Translations under genes and position numbers: made by a program
Assembly: GCA_033026295.1 (NCBI GenBank)
Contig: CM065168.1
Location: 35,414,875 to 35,478,874, forward strand
Source of the DNA: Channa striata
Taxonomy: Eukaryota; Chordata; Actinopteri; Anabantiformes; Channidae
Length of the DNA stretch: 64,000 nt
Reading direction: 5' to 3'
The notes under the pieces: generated by a model
What the model was told of the DNA's origin: nothing
What the model saw: only the letters and a program-made list of their open reading frames with translations
The model's database searches: none
Shown here: one piece after another, positions 22,659-35,549 of the stretch
Layout: each line of letters opens with the position of its first letter
Numbering within the stretch: position 1 is the first letter of the stretch

Positions 22659-24665
22659 ACAGCTTGACCGAGGATGCTGCTTCACATAAGAACTCTGGCC
22701 CTTCACAAATTGCAAAGCTTCACTGCGCTGTTTTTTACATCATGTTACAAACATGATGTAAATCCAAACATGTTTTAAAAAATTACTTGTTTTTGTTTTT
22801 GATCATCTTGTTCTTCCAATGCCAAATAAATCAAAACCAGCTTTACACATACAGCTCATTGTTTATTTATAAACAGTCAACAACAATATTTGTAATATAA
22901 AATAAAAGCATGTTTTGATCTCATGATAAACATGAAATTAAAGATATCCGTTATTTAGGACACGCAAATAGAAAACGCATCCTAGTTAGTGTCCATACGT
23001 AAAAACTACGTGGACAAGTAAAGACGCTTAGCTTGGATTGTGGCCTTTATCACCTTGTGTCTGTGGCAGTAATTAAAGTCCCTGGTGTTAAAACGCCTGG
23101 TCCTCAGGACAGTGTAAGATTGTGTCAGTTGCTGTAATCTTACTCAGTAAATTGTCAATCTCCAGTACAGAAATATTCTCAGGTTCTGTTGTTCTGTTGA
23201 AAAGTTAGCAAAGGCAAAATTATCAAAGCCGGGCAGACGTAAGTTGCTGCAGTACATGAAATACTTTTTGGGAATAAGTAGCTGGTCTCATATAATTTAT
23301 GGACACTCTCACCTACTCTACATTAACATGCTCAATAATAATGCAAAACGATTGGAGGTTAGAAAACTAGGATCATATGCATAAACAAATCCATCAGGAT
23401 GTTACTAACTTTAAAGAACATACAATATGTGATACATTAAGTACAACCCAACGTGTTCTCCAACCTTAATCACCATAAAGTTTTTAGTTTCTACTTTAAT
23501 ACCACAAATCATAAATCTGCCTCAAAAGCTTTAGAATCTGTGCAACATATTATATGATGTTGTATATTGTAGGAGAAAGAGGACACAAAAACTCAACCAC
23601 ATACACATGAACTCCTGATTCAGGAGTACAAGATCCATCTGAATTCCCCATTTCTATTTTATTTTATTTACATTTAAGCACTAAAATGCTGTTAAAGACC
23701 TAGGTTATCACCCTTTATTAAACTATACTTTTGGCAATTTCATAACTGAATTGTCTTCAAAATACAAGACCAATACTTGCATAGTGTGAATATTTAACGG
23801 ATTTTATTTTTCATTTTCATTGATAAATTGCTTCTTGGAAGTTTTTTAAAAAACCCAACAGGATGTTAAGACCGTTTTAGACAAACAGTTGAGTGGTCAC
23901 ATGACAAAAAAGTTGGTGGAACATTAGGTAATTTCCCAATATTACGTCAGTGATTATAGACAACAATACACTCAAATAAGTAAATGTGTTCACACAGAAA
24001 TACTGCCCTATGACTGACACTATGATTGAGCACAACCTCCAATATGTCTATTATATAAGCGGTAAGAGAAGTTTTGGTGTGACATGATTTACTGGGCTAT
24101 AATATGGTCATAAGATCAGTAGATATTAACCACTTAGTTCTGAAATCTTTGGATCAGTCTGGGGTTGATTAACATAAATAATTGTAAGTTAATCAATAAC
24201 TTAAAGAGGGTAGTCGTTAAATGCACAGCAGCAGTCAAAATTATATGCAGAGTTAAATATAATTTTAATATGAATTCAGATGAATATTAAGTTTTCATTG
24301 TAACTTTTATGTAATTCTGCCATAAACAGAACAAAAGGACAAATGAGCAAAACAAAAAAAAATCATAACGATAAAACAAGACAAAAAACAATGATCTGAC
24401 ATTCCATAAAATATTAACAAACATAAAAAGTTATATAAACGGATATTAAAGTATAAGTATGTTCCATCTAAATTCAAATGTACAAACTTATGCTTTAAAC
24501 ATACATGCTGCTAAGGTGATGCGATACGGCTGAAAATTTCCAACTAATACAAAGGCGGTTTTTGGAGTATTATTATTCTCAGGCAAATACTTTTCTCAAA
24601 GAAAACGATTCTGATTTGACTTGAAAAAGGAGTCAGCCAGAGAAACTGAAGGACATAGTCTTATA
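22659..24665. other. No gene; duplicated flank of the E3/Ubl unit
   Basis: AT-rich. Parts correspond to 31470-32990 (for example gtgtctgtggcagt...aataaag) and 15600-16450. No exon, RNA gene or transposon domain recognised. Confidence 0.55.
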
Positions 24666-27600
24666 CTATTTCTTGTGCCACACAGGTATAGACGTCTGTC
24701 TGGGGGCAGCCCCACTGCATTTATGACCCAAACACATCTTCAAGCACACAAAACAGAACTGCTTATGACAACGAGGACAGTCAACATTTTTGCAAAGAGT
24801 GTTGTCATGTTGCAACAATATGCCACAGGTGGGGCATGCACGGATGGAGGGACATTTCACAGACTTGAGATACATATCTGGACAGTGTCTCAGTGTTTTT
24901 AGTGACTCATTGGTGCAGCCATCGTTTCCACATTGATCTGAACGTGGAGCTGGACCCTTCCACTCTCTCAAACACTGCCAGCAGAATTCAAATATCCGTC
25001 CTTTGTTGAAGGGACACAATGGGCAGCGGACTTTCAGATTAGATGGATTCGTTCTCACCACAGAAGATTTGCATTTGGGACACTGGTGTGGCACAAGGAA
25101 AAAGAAGAGGAAAATAATTTTTTTTAAATGTGCTATTTTTTGTATGCAGAAGATTTTTAAGTAACAAATTTATTTTCTACCTACAGTAATAACTGTTGTA
25201 ATTTAAATGAGACACTTACTAATTTGGTAGAATCCCTGGCGGCATTTGAGGCCAAGGTTTTTTCAAAGTACCGCTTTTCTTCAGGGGTCAGAAGAGCCAT
25301 TTTACAAACCTCAGAGAAAGGCCACTCAACGTTACAGCCACTCTGACCACAAACAAACCTGCTTTTACCCTTTATGAAAACAGTAAAAAAATAAATTATT
25401 CCTATGGAGGGAAAGGTTGGAAACAAACCACCACAAAGGTGGAACATCTCTCAACAGATATCAACACAAGACAGGTATAAAACTCTAAAGGAGACAAGAC
25501 ATTTTTCTTTGACATAATGCCTGTGTATGTTTAGCCCAGTTAATGGATTAAGTGGAATAATTTCTAACTGCTGTATTTAGTAGTTTACACTAAGTTATTT
25601 AGTTCTTAAACTTTTGCACAGTGACGGGACACAAAGCAGCTGTTGTTTTACAATCCAGCGACACTTGGACTTTGTTTCTGTTACATGTCAAAATGTCTTT
25701 GTACAGGCAATATAGGCTTTTATTGTGAAATGCTGATCACACCACTTATTAATAATAACCTACCTCATCCAACAGCCTGCGACACCAGTTGGTGAGAGAC
25801 ATGGGTGTGACAGCATGTCCACAGGACATCAGAGCTCTGTGAGACTGGAAACCTTCACACAAAACTGAGAGAAACACACAAACAATAAAATTTGTAACAT
25901 ACAAATATCAGAATATTAAATGAGAATAAATGTCAGTAGCCTGGGATTTATCTGTGATTTGTTTTTAAAATTGTTTAATCATTAATATCACTCTAATACA
26001 TGATCTTTAACATGGACATTTTGAAAACACTCGTCTACTTACAATCTAAATCATCGTCAGCATCCACAAATTTCAGTGTGGGGTCATGAGGGTTGTAACA
26101 TTTCTCCTGAGCAGGTGTCAAACTGACGTTTCTTATCCCTGTGTGGATTTATATGTTGAAATGACAAAAGAAAGAGCAGCAGGTGAAACACACTTGGTTA
26201 ACTAACATTAGATCAATATTGAATGTAATTTTTTTCTTTCCTTCTACTGTAACTTGTGGGGCCCTGGTTTAATCATCGCATTACCAGGATCTTTATGACT
26301 CATTTTCTGCTGCAGTTGCTCTGCTCTGTTTTGTCCAACATTGTTTTTTTGAACTGATGCTTTACACATTCACTGCAGTATATTTTTGTATTTTCCATTG
26401 TACTGTTTTCATTTTGTGTTAATTATTACAAGTTATAATAACTTCTGTTTAGTTTCCCTCATGTATTCAATAAACAACTATAACAAAGTGTGTTTGCAGC
26501 TGTGTGTGTTTTTTAAAAGTGTCCCAGTAGGTAACAGGTACAAAATATGTTTTAAAAGCATAAATGCTAAATAGTCTGCACTTTTCTACTCAAAGCGCTT
26601 TACACTGCTTCTTCTCTACCCATTCATACTCACAATTACACACACGCTCATACACCAATGGGGAAGCTGATCTTCAGCTGCCCGATGCTCATCTGGAGCA
26701 ACTAAGCGAGGTTTAGCATTTTGCTCAAGGACACATTGACATGTGACCAGAGGAGCCAGGGATCGAACCAACAACTGTAGGATTGGTGGACCAACTGCAC
26801 CACAATCACATAAAGCATTAAGGTGTTTGCCCTTCTTGTAACCATCATATCAGCTCTCTTACCCCCATCAGGTCTTCTCGGGTACAGAGGTTGGACATAG
26901 GGAAAGACTGGTTGAGGCTGGACTCTAACGTCAGTTAGAAGTTGTGGGGGTGTCCTTTGTCCTGCGATCATAGACACGTCATCTACATACTGTCCTACAC
27001 CGAAACGTAAAGGAAGGATAGAGTTAGAGAGAGAGAGACAATCAAATATGTGCAGCAATGAACAATTATAAAACTTAACATGCAGTTACAGAAATAAGCT
27101 TAAACACAGTGAAAATCATCATAGCTTCATCATATCCTGCCTTATCTTCTACGCTTAAAAAATAAAAATGTAAACATTTACTTTAATCTAATACATAGGG
27201 AAAGACTGGCAAAGGTGGGACTCTAACTTCAGGTAGAAGTTAGGGGGCGTCATTCAGTGTCTTGCTTCCTATGATAATAGACAAATCATCCACACACTGT
27301 CCTACACCGAAATGTAGGACATTATTCCTTCACCTGATGCTTTACACATACACTGCAGTATATTTCTGTTATTTCCATTGTTCTGTTTTCATTTTGTTTT
27401 AATTGCAGATTAAGTTAATAATTTCAGTTTAGTTTCCCTGATGTATTGAACAAACAACTGTAACAAAACATGTTTGTAGCTGTGTGTGTTATTAAAATGT
27501 GTCCCAGTTGGTAACAGGCATAAAATATATTTTAAAAACATAAAGCATTAAGCTATTTGCCCTTCTTGTAACCATCATATCAGCTCTCTTACCCCCATCA

Positions 27601-29736
27601 GGTCTTCTCGGGTACAGAGGCTGGACATAGTGAAAGACTGGTTGAGGTGGGACTCTAACGTCAGGTAGAAGTTGTGGTGGGTCGTTCAGTGTCCTGTGTC
27701 CTAAAATCATAGACACGTCATCCATATACTGTCCTACACCGAAACGTAGGACATCAATTCTTGATCTTATGCTTTACACATTCACTGCAGTATATTTCTT
27801 TTATTTATTTTGTTCTGTTTTCATTTTGTGTTAATTGACAACTAAGTTATGATAATTTCAGTTTAGTTTCCCTGATGTATGGAATAAACCACTTTAACAA
27901 AACATGTTTGCAGCTGTGTGTGTTATTAATTGTGTCCCAGTTGGTAACAGTTATAAAATATATTTAAAAAACATAAAGCATTAAGGTATTTGCCCTTCTT
28001 GTGACCATCATATCAGCTCTCTTACCCCCATCAGGTCTTCCCGGGTACAGAGGTTGGACATAGGGAAAGACTGGTTGAGGTGGGACTCTGACGTCAGTTA
28101 GAAGTTGTGGTGGGTCGTTCAAGTGTCCTGTGTCCTACAATCATAGACACGTCATCCACACACTGTCATACACAAAAACGTAGGACATAATTTCTTGACC
28201 TTATGCTTTACACATTCACTGCAGTATATTTATGTTTTTGCCATTGTTCTGTTTTCATTTTGTGTTAATTGCATATTAACTTATAATAATTTCAGTTTAG
28301 TTTCCCTGATGTATTGAATAAACAACTATAAAAAAACATGTTTGTAGCTGTGTGTGTTATTAAACTGTGTCCCAGTAGGTAACAGGTATAAAATATATAT
28401 ATTAAGGATTAATGTGTTTGCCTTTCTTGTAACCATCATATCAGCTCTCTTACCCCCATCAGGTCTTCTCGGGTACAGAGGCTGGACATAGTGAAAGACT
28501 GGTTGAGGCTGGACTCTAACGTCAGTTAGAAGTTGTGGTGGGTCGTTCAATGTCCTGTGTCCTAAGATCATTGGTACGTCATCTACATACTGTCCTACAC
28601 CGAAACGTAAAGGAAGGATAGAGTTAGAGAGAGAGAGAGACAATCAAATATGTGCAGCAACGAACATTTATAAAACTTAACATGCAGTTACAGAAAAAAG
28701 CTTAAGACACAGTGAAAATTGTGACAGATGCAACACAAAAACTCCACGTCATGGTTTATCATCGCTTCATCATATACATTATCTTCTACGCTTAAAAAAT
28801 AAAAATGTGAACATTTACTCTAATCTAATACATAGGGAAAGACTGGCAAAGACGGGACTCTAACTTCAGGTAGAAGTTAGGGGGGAGTCGTTCAGTGTCC
28901 TGTGTCCTACCATCATCTGCACATCATCCACACACTGTCCTACGCCGAACCGAAGGACATCAATTTTTTGACCTGAGTATATTTCTGTTATTGCCATTGT
29001 TCTGTTTTCATTTTGGGTTAATTGACAACCAAGTTATAATAATTTCAGTTTAGTTTCCCTGATGTATTGAATAAACCACTATCACAAAACATGTTTGCAG
29101 CTTGCGTGTTATTAAAATCTGTCCCAGTAGGTAACGGGTATAAAATATATTTTAAAAACATAAAGCATTAATGTATTTGCCCTTCTTGTAACCATCATAT
29201 CAGCTCTCTTACCCCCATCAGGTCTTCTCGGGTACAGAGGCTGGACATAGTGAAAGACTGGTTGAGGTGGGACTCTGACGTCAGTTAGAAGTTGTGGTGG
29301 GTCGTTCAATGTCCTGTGTCCTACGATCATAGACACGTCATCCATATACTGTCCTACACAAAAACGTAAAGGAAGGATCGAGTTAGAGAGAGAAAGACAA
29401 TCAAATATGTGCAGCAATGAACATTTATAAAACTTAACATGCAGTTAAGGAAAAAAGCTAAACACAGTGATAATCATCACGGAAGCAACACAAAAACTGC
29501 ACAGCTTCATCATATCCTACCTTATGATCTACGTTTAAAACATGAAATGAAAATGTACTTTAATCTAATAGTTGAACACGTGTGTTCGCCCAGTGAGCAG
29601 TAACTTTAACGTTAATCATGTGTCAGTGTTTGTCTCCAAGGATCCGGATCAACTCCGTCCCTGTTCCCACGTTGTTGTGCAGGTGGATCTTCTCACCTGT
29701 CGGTCCGTTTCCCGTCAACAACGATCTGTTCCACAT
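24666..29736 (-). CDS. RBR-type E3 ligase, copy D, with repeated proline-rich exon (E3-D)
   Basis: Minus-strand exons: 29736-29697; repeat exons 29353-29213, 28594-28454, 27733-27593 and 26994-26863; then 26138-26043, 25864-25764, 25369-25220 and 25082-24666. Every junction before the RING1 exon is phase 1 or consistent with it, giving about 452 residues. After MWNRSLLTGNGPT come four ~44-47-residue repeats (start QYVDDV or QYMDDV, centre PPQLL, end HYVQPLYPRRPDG). The family core follows: KCYNPHDPTLKFVDADDD, SCGHAVTP, VCGQSGC, IBR FCWQCLREWKGP, RING2 CPSIRACPTC with NTLCKN, FCFVCL, tail APRQTSIPVWHKK. Other E3 copies have one or no such exon. The repeats resemble no domain I know; multivalent binding or spacing is a guess. 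The C-terminal half is certain, and inclusion of all repeats is inferred from intact splice sites and frame. Confidence 0.8.
26580..26815 (-). repeat. SINE-like fish repeat in an E3-D intron
   Basis: On the minus strand a tRNA-like head (gtggtgcagttggtccacc, then ggttcgatccc) is followed by a body ending near gtaaagcgctttgag. It matches the general form of a tRNA-derived fish repeat and has no coding role. Confidence 0.5.
26863..29353 (-). repeat. Tandem array of a phase-1 exon inside E3-D
   Basis: Seven exon-like units on the minus strand. Intact: 26863-26994 (132 bp), 27593-27733, 28454-28594 and 29213-29353 (141 bp each). Broken: 28026-28168 (acceptor AG lost and one inserted base) and two 5'-half-only units near 27195-27303 and 28832-28940. 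Flanking intron sequence (for example gcagctgtgtgtgtt and tttagtttccctgatgtat) repeats too, so the unit includes introns. Each intact exon is symmetric (phase 1-1), so copies can be gained or lost without breaking the frame. Confidence 0.9.
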
Positions 29737-29808
29737 GTTCTTTGCTTTGTCCGTGAGGCTCCTTTCAGCTTCTCTCTCCTGACGATTATTCTTACAGATG
29801 GACGTTTG

Positions 29809-29824
29809 TTTCTGTTTCTGTTTC
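29809..29824 (-). promoter_or_regulatory. Overlapping ISRE motifs upstream of E3-D
   Basis: The same TTTCTGTTTCTGTTTC as at E3-A, about 73-88 bp upstream of the start codon: two overlapping perfect cores on the gene strand. Confidence 0.6.
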
Positions 29825-29879
29825 GACGGCGTCTCCGCCTCAGAGGCGCGTCACACATCGGTCCGTGTTGAGTCCACCC

Positions 29880-32800
29880 GGTTCTGACTGTGACATCCTC
29901 AAACAGAATTCAAAATAATAATAAAATTCATTTTAAAGGATATTGGAACACAGAATAATTTTGCAGGTTAAACGTAACTTTTATCAAGTTATTTGGAACA
30001 ACTTCCTGACAAATGTGCGTCATTCTACCAATCAGGTTTTTGCAGCTATTCAGTTGCGATTTCCTCCCAGGACTTCTACAGAATTTCTCTCCCACACAGC
30101 CGTGAAGAATGTTTGGAATCATTGTCTTGCGGAAAAATGAAGTTTTGTGACATGTGATATCACAGTTGACTCCCTCTAGTGTGGGGATGTTTATATTTAT
30201 TCTTAATCTTGTTCTAATATATTGTATCAACAGCCTAGATTTTAAGGACATAGAAGCAGTAAAATAGCACAATAAGACAAAAACATAACAAAACATTAAA
30301 AACGCTGGATGGCGATATGAGGATCCATGTGTATTCTGTAATCATTTGTCTTGTTTAGAGTTGTGGTGGGCTGGAGTACATCCCAGCTGTCATGGAGCTA
30401 ATTTGTAGAGTGTAGTAATTTTGTGACTGCATTGTTTTAACACTTTACTGAAACCCCAATAATTTAAAAACTAATGGTGCACACAGACTGTCTTTTGTCT
30501 TTAAAAATATTGCAGATAAAACAATAGTAAAGTGGGGATGAATTGTTTAATCTCTCTCTACGTCCTCCCTGACAGGCTGATTGACAAGGATCCTGGATCT
30601 GACATGTCTAAAAAACACAGAATTCATTCAGAACGTGTCTAGATCTTCTGTACTACAGTATTCTGTTAATATGGAAACTGAAAAAATAAAACTGACATGT
30701 TTTTTTTTATCATTGATCATTTTATTATATGAGTTAAGTAAGACCATGACAGAGATTAAAATCATATCATGGTGAAATAAATCCTTACAATAAGAATGTG
30801 ATGTACACACGATTTTTAAAGGCAGGATTTCAGTGACATGCTGATGACCTGCTTCCTGTATCTGTATATGAGGTCAATATATAGAGATCTCATCATAAGT
30901 CAACTAACTATCATGTTACTAAATGACATTGTCATTTTCAGTGGTGAGAAACATAAGTTAGCGAATTATAGAGTGTCAGCTATGGAGGTAGCACTAACAT
31001 TACACTGCAAAGGAAGCTCCATCCTCCGTGAACACACGAAGGAGGGGTGTAATTTGACCGGAGAGGCAGAAATAATCCGAAATTTTGCCTTATTTGTAAT
31101 TCTTTCATAGATAAATTTATGATATTGTATATATTACTGCTAATAATTTTATTATTAAAAAAGCTAGTCTCTGTGAGCCCCCAACGTTCGTTGGCCCTTA
31201 GAATCGTCCTAAGCCCCCCCCAACAGAGCCCGTGCACGGTCTTGCTCATAAAAGACATGTTCTTCAACCTGGTTGGTGTCCACAACCACAACAATAAACT
31301 ATGAGTACAAGTAATGGCAGTTAAATCTGATTGATGATATTTTTTTCTGAAAGTACTTCCCCTGCTCAGATACGTCATTGTGCTGGCTTATTTGGTAAAA
31401 TGTTAGTTCAGGTTTATAAACCGGTCCTGCCAGATAAATACAGCTACTCACACCTTTATAGCCAGAATTATGGCCTTTATATAACAGTGTCTGTGGCAGT
31501 GAATAAAGCCTGATCTTCATGACTGAAGAAGACTCAGTTCTTGCAGCCTTAATCAGCAAAACATGAACACTGTGTCAGTCTTCAATACAGAAACTTTATC
31601 AGGTTCTGTTTTTTGATTGGAAATAGGCAAACTTGGGCAGACTTAAGTTGCTGGAGTACATGAAGTTTTATTTTAACTAAAAAGTTGGTCCAATATTATA
31701 TGTGGGTGCATGTCATTGTCTTAATTCAATCACCCACTGTACATTAACATGCTCAACAATAATGCAAAACAGTTAGACGTTACAAAAACAGCATCATATC
31801 CATCCATTATTTGTAACCGCTTATCCTAATTGGGTTGTGGGGGGCTGGAGCCTTTTCCAGTTGTTATAGGGCGAGAGGCTGGGCACACCCTGTTCAGGTC
31901 AGCAGTCTATCTCAGACCAGGATCATAAACAGATGGAAAACAGCAGTATGATACCTACTTTAAAGAACATACAGTATGTGATAAGTTAAGGACACCCCAA
32001 CATGTCCTTCAACATTAATGAACACAGAGTTTTTAGTTTTTACTTTAGAAAACAGCTTGATATAACCCTAAACTTTCTGTTTCTCTAGGGCAGTTAAAAG
32101 AAATCATGTGAATACAGGATCCATCTGAATTTCCCCATCTGCCATATTTCTATTTTATTTTTTATTTTTATCTTTTACCATATTGAACTGTTGTATTGGG
32201 CATTTTCATAACTGCATTATTTTCAATACACAAGACCCATACATACACTTCAAAATACTGTAAATATTCAATTCACTTTCTTAATCAATTTTATTGATAA
32301 AGTCTCACAAAGCTTTTAATAAAAGTAAGTGGGTGCTGAGAAGGTGAAACAGTTCACTGGTCACATGAAAAACAAATGTTGCTAGAACATCAGGTAATTT
32401 CCCACTTTATTGTTTTTATACTTTGTACAGTCTAATAAGGAAATGTATTCACACAGAAATACTGCCCAATCATTATGATGTAAGCTATTGAATAAACGCC
32501 AATCTTTCTATCATGTAAGTGATAGGGGATGTTTTGGTTTGATATGATTCAGTGCTGCTGTGAAACTGCAGTCATCATAAGGAACATTTGTTTTACATTT
32601 ACTCAGAGCTAAATTAGCACCAATACATTGGTTGTTTCTAGTAATATTATTATCCAAATACTGCAACCATCAGGCCTCTAATATGGTCATAGGGTCAGTA
32701 GATATTAACCATTTAGCTCTGGAATCTTTGAATCTGGCTTGGGTCAAATTGTGAATAATATAAATAATCGTCACTTAATTAATTATTTAAAGAGGTAAAG

Positions 32801-32992
32801 AGGTAAATGCACAGCAGCAGACAAAATTTCCAGAGTTAAAATAATTTTTTAAACCTTTTCTGCTGTGAACAGAACAAATAAACAAATAAACAAAAAAAAG
32901 CATGCAGTAAAAAAAAAACAGGCAGCAATATGGAGATCACAGTGTCTAATAAACAATGAGCTGACACTACATAACAAAAATTAATGTTGATA
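29880..32992. other. No gene; duplicated flanks and an inverted-repeat-arm copy
   Basis: Bases 30550-31220 are a third copy of the Ubl-1 left arm and following sequence (compare 540-1130), including the relic exon 3 at 30550-30615, now interrupted. Bases 31800-31920 hold the ccatccattatttg...ggggctggag fish repeat. Bases 32050-32990 match the E3 3' flanks. The Ubl expected next to E3-D by analogy with E3-B and E3-C appears to be missing. Confidence 0.55.
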
Positions 32993-34456
32993 TTATTTCT
33001 TATGCCACAAAGGTATAGACGTCTGTCTGGGAGCAACCACACTGCATTTATAACACAAACACATCTCCAAGCACACAAAACAGAACTGCTTATGACAACG
33101 CGGACAATTAATATTTTTACATGAAATGTTGTCATGTTGCAACAATATGCCACAGGTGGGACATGCACGGATGGAGGGACATTTCGCACAGTCAATATAA
33201 ATTTCTGGACAGTCTCTCAGTGTTTTTAGTGACTCGTTGTTACAGCCGTCATTTCCACAATGGTCTGAATGTGGAGCTGGACCCTTCCACTCCCTCAAGC
33301 ACTGCCAGCAGAATGAGTATGTCCGTCCTTTGTTGATGGGACATGCTGTGCAGTGGACTCTCATGTTAGATGGATTCTTTCTCACCACAGAAGACTTGCA
33401 TTTGGGACACTGAAGATGTACATGGACATTTTTTTCAATAATTTTATCAATTATAACAAACAATTTTCTTGGCATGTTGAGGACTTTAAGTGACAAATTT
33501 AGTTTCCAAGTACACGTAATAAATGTGGTTATTTCAAGGAGAAACTTACAGGTCTAGTAGAACCTCTGGCAGCATTGGATGCCATGTTTTTTTCAAAATA
33601 CTTCTTTTCTTCGGGGGTCAGAAGAGCCATTTTACAAACCTCAGCGAAAGGCCACTCAACGTTACAGCCACTTTGGCCACACACAAACCTGCTTTTACCC
33701 TTTATGAAAACATTGAAAAGTAAAATATTCATCACTGTCAATGAATGGAAACAGATCACTAAAAAATTTAAAAATGTTTTAATACTTTAATGCAAGACAA
33801 ATGAGCATTTGGACTGCTCCCAAGCAGCAATGTCAACATCAGTCTGGATCCTAGATATCTGGATGAGCTTTGGAGGAGTTAATATTGTTTTTTGTTTGTA
33901 TTAATCTGATTCTGGTATACAATATAATTGTTTATTATAATTTAATTACTCAAATAAATGTGCTTGCTAACTTCAGTAATAGACCCATTTAAGCTGCTGC
34001 AGGACCCTGAAACTATATTATTTTGCAAATTACAACTTTTTGTAAAACATCTCTTGTAAAATACATAGCCCAGTGTTAATTAGCAATAATCTACCTCATC
34101 CAACAACCTGCGACACCAGTTGGTGAGAGACGTCGGTGTGACAGCATGTCCACAGGACATCAGAGCTCTGCGAGACTGGAAACCTTCACACAAAACTGAC
34201 AGAAACAAAGAAATAAAAACTTTGAATTATAAAACTAAACAAAACGGAACGAGTTTTCCTCATTGTTAGAAAGTCAAAGCTCATAAAAGAATCCATAAAT
34301 CGTTGAAGCAGATCTACTGAAAATATTGGCACTTCAGCGGAACTTAGAAAGGAGTCAAAACTTACAGTCCAGCTCATCTTCTCTGTCCACAAATGTGAGT
34401 GTGGGGTCCCGGGGGTTATAACACTTCTCCTGCGCAGCTGAGACAGTTGAGCCCAT
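32993..34456 (-). CDS. RBR-type E3 ubiquitin ligase, copy E (E3-E), short form
   Basis: Minus-strand exons 34456-34366, 34195-34095, 33699-33550 and 33409-32993 give about 252 residues in frame. The protein starts directly with MGSTVSAAQEKCYNPRD, without the Ubl-like first exon or the proline-rich exons of copies A-D. It is thus the plain form, also seen in F and G. Degenerate RING1 (SCGHAVTP, NWCRRLL), VCGQSGC, IBR CPKCKSSVVRK and FCWQCLREWKGP, RING2 CPSIRACPTC with the catalytic-position cysteine in NISCKN, FCFVCL, tail APRQTSIPLWHKK. The start codon is the first ATG after a strong ISRE. This is the cleanest E3 model of the left half. Its substrate is unknown, and no Ubl gene sits beside it. 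Confidence 0.9.
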
Positions 34457-34504
34457 GTTATGTCGCTGTCTTTATTTCTCCCGTGAAACAACAACAAAAA
34501 CAGA

Positions 34505-34516
34505 ACTTTCACTTTC
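34505..34516 (-). promoter_or_regulatory. ISRE upstream of E3-E
   Basis: ACTTTCACTTTC on the plus strand is GAAAGTGAAAGT on the gene strand, a perfect core about 50-60 bp upstream of the start codon. Confidence 0.65.
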
Positions 34517-35329
34517 ATCTGGATGAGTTTTTATCATGAACAGTCTGGTTTTTTTTTTTTGTCTTCCGTCACGTGACCATTATACGCAACATAACGAGAG
34601 ATAAATGCCAGCCGTGGAAATTTAATAAAAAACTTTATTTGCCTTATGAGCATCATGTGCATCGTGTGTTGTGTGAATTTGCTGCTGAATGTCTGATGCG
34701 TGAATCATAAATGAGACTCGGAGATGAAGGGGGTTGTTACAATCCGCAGCATCAGTAGATGCAATGGTGAAATAATAAGATATGGGAATGAACCTCGAAA
34801 ATATTGAACGAAACTCTGAGTGGATTGAAGGCAAAGCACAAGTCATCAAACGCAGATGTGTAACATTTGCAAACATCCAGAAGTTTAATATTTTTTTCAA
34901 AAAACAAAAGCGCAGTCCGTCTGTGGTATTTACGTTTACATTTAGTCATTTGGCGTACGTGCACACACTTCCTGTTTGTTAGATTTCTCTATCACTAATG
35001 TGGAAGGAAGTATGAAAAACACTGAGATAAATCATCTACAAAACCCTTTCATTTAGGTTTTACTTTTACTTTACTAGAGAAAACAGGGAGAAACGGCAGT
35101 ATTATCTGCTGGGGCTGAAAACAGTCATATCCTACAATACCCAGAATTCATTGCTCTCTGACGAACCCGAGCCATTCCGCAGTTACCGCAATTGGTCGCA
35201 CCTGTGCAACTTCCTGTCGGGATTTGCATTTGCAATTAGTGTAACTTCTCTGGTTTACAGAGAAACGTTCAGACATTGCTAGTTTACTTTTTTAATCCTT
35301 TACTTTTTGCTAGGAATATATTTCAAGGT

Positions 35330-35545
35330 ACAATGGTGCCAAGCTGCATTGTACCAGGATGCAAATCAGCGACTGAAAAAAGGCAGTGGAATTAACTATT
35401 AGCGTTTGATAACAACGGATGCTAAGCGCTGTAAGTTGTGACCAGCTCCAGTGGATGGAGAGAACAGTGTGACGTAAAACGTGAAAAACCTACGAGTTCG
35501 TAGCCTACACTTCAAACGGGAGGACGTTCATGCAGTTTTGTCATT
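35330..35545 (+). pseudogene. THAP zinc-finger fragment
   Basis: An ATG opens MVPSCIVPGCKSATEKRQW, matching the C-x2/4-C start of THAP domains. After stops and a frame change, RSLHFKREDVHAV resembles the later SLHF motif. No longer reading frame follows. It is probably a transposon-derived or gene-derived relic next to the DIRS-like element. Confidence 0.55.
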
Positions 35546-35549
35546 TGGG

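Noticed and set aside
26863..29353. CRISPR-like or satellite array
   Set aside because: The units are ~430-600 bp apart, contain coding exons with splice sites, and the DNA is eukaryotic.
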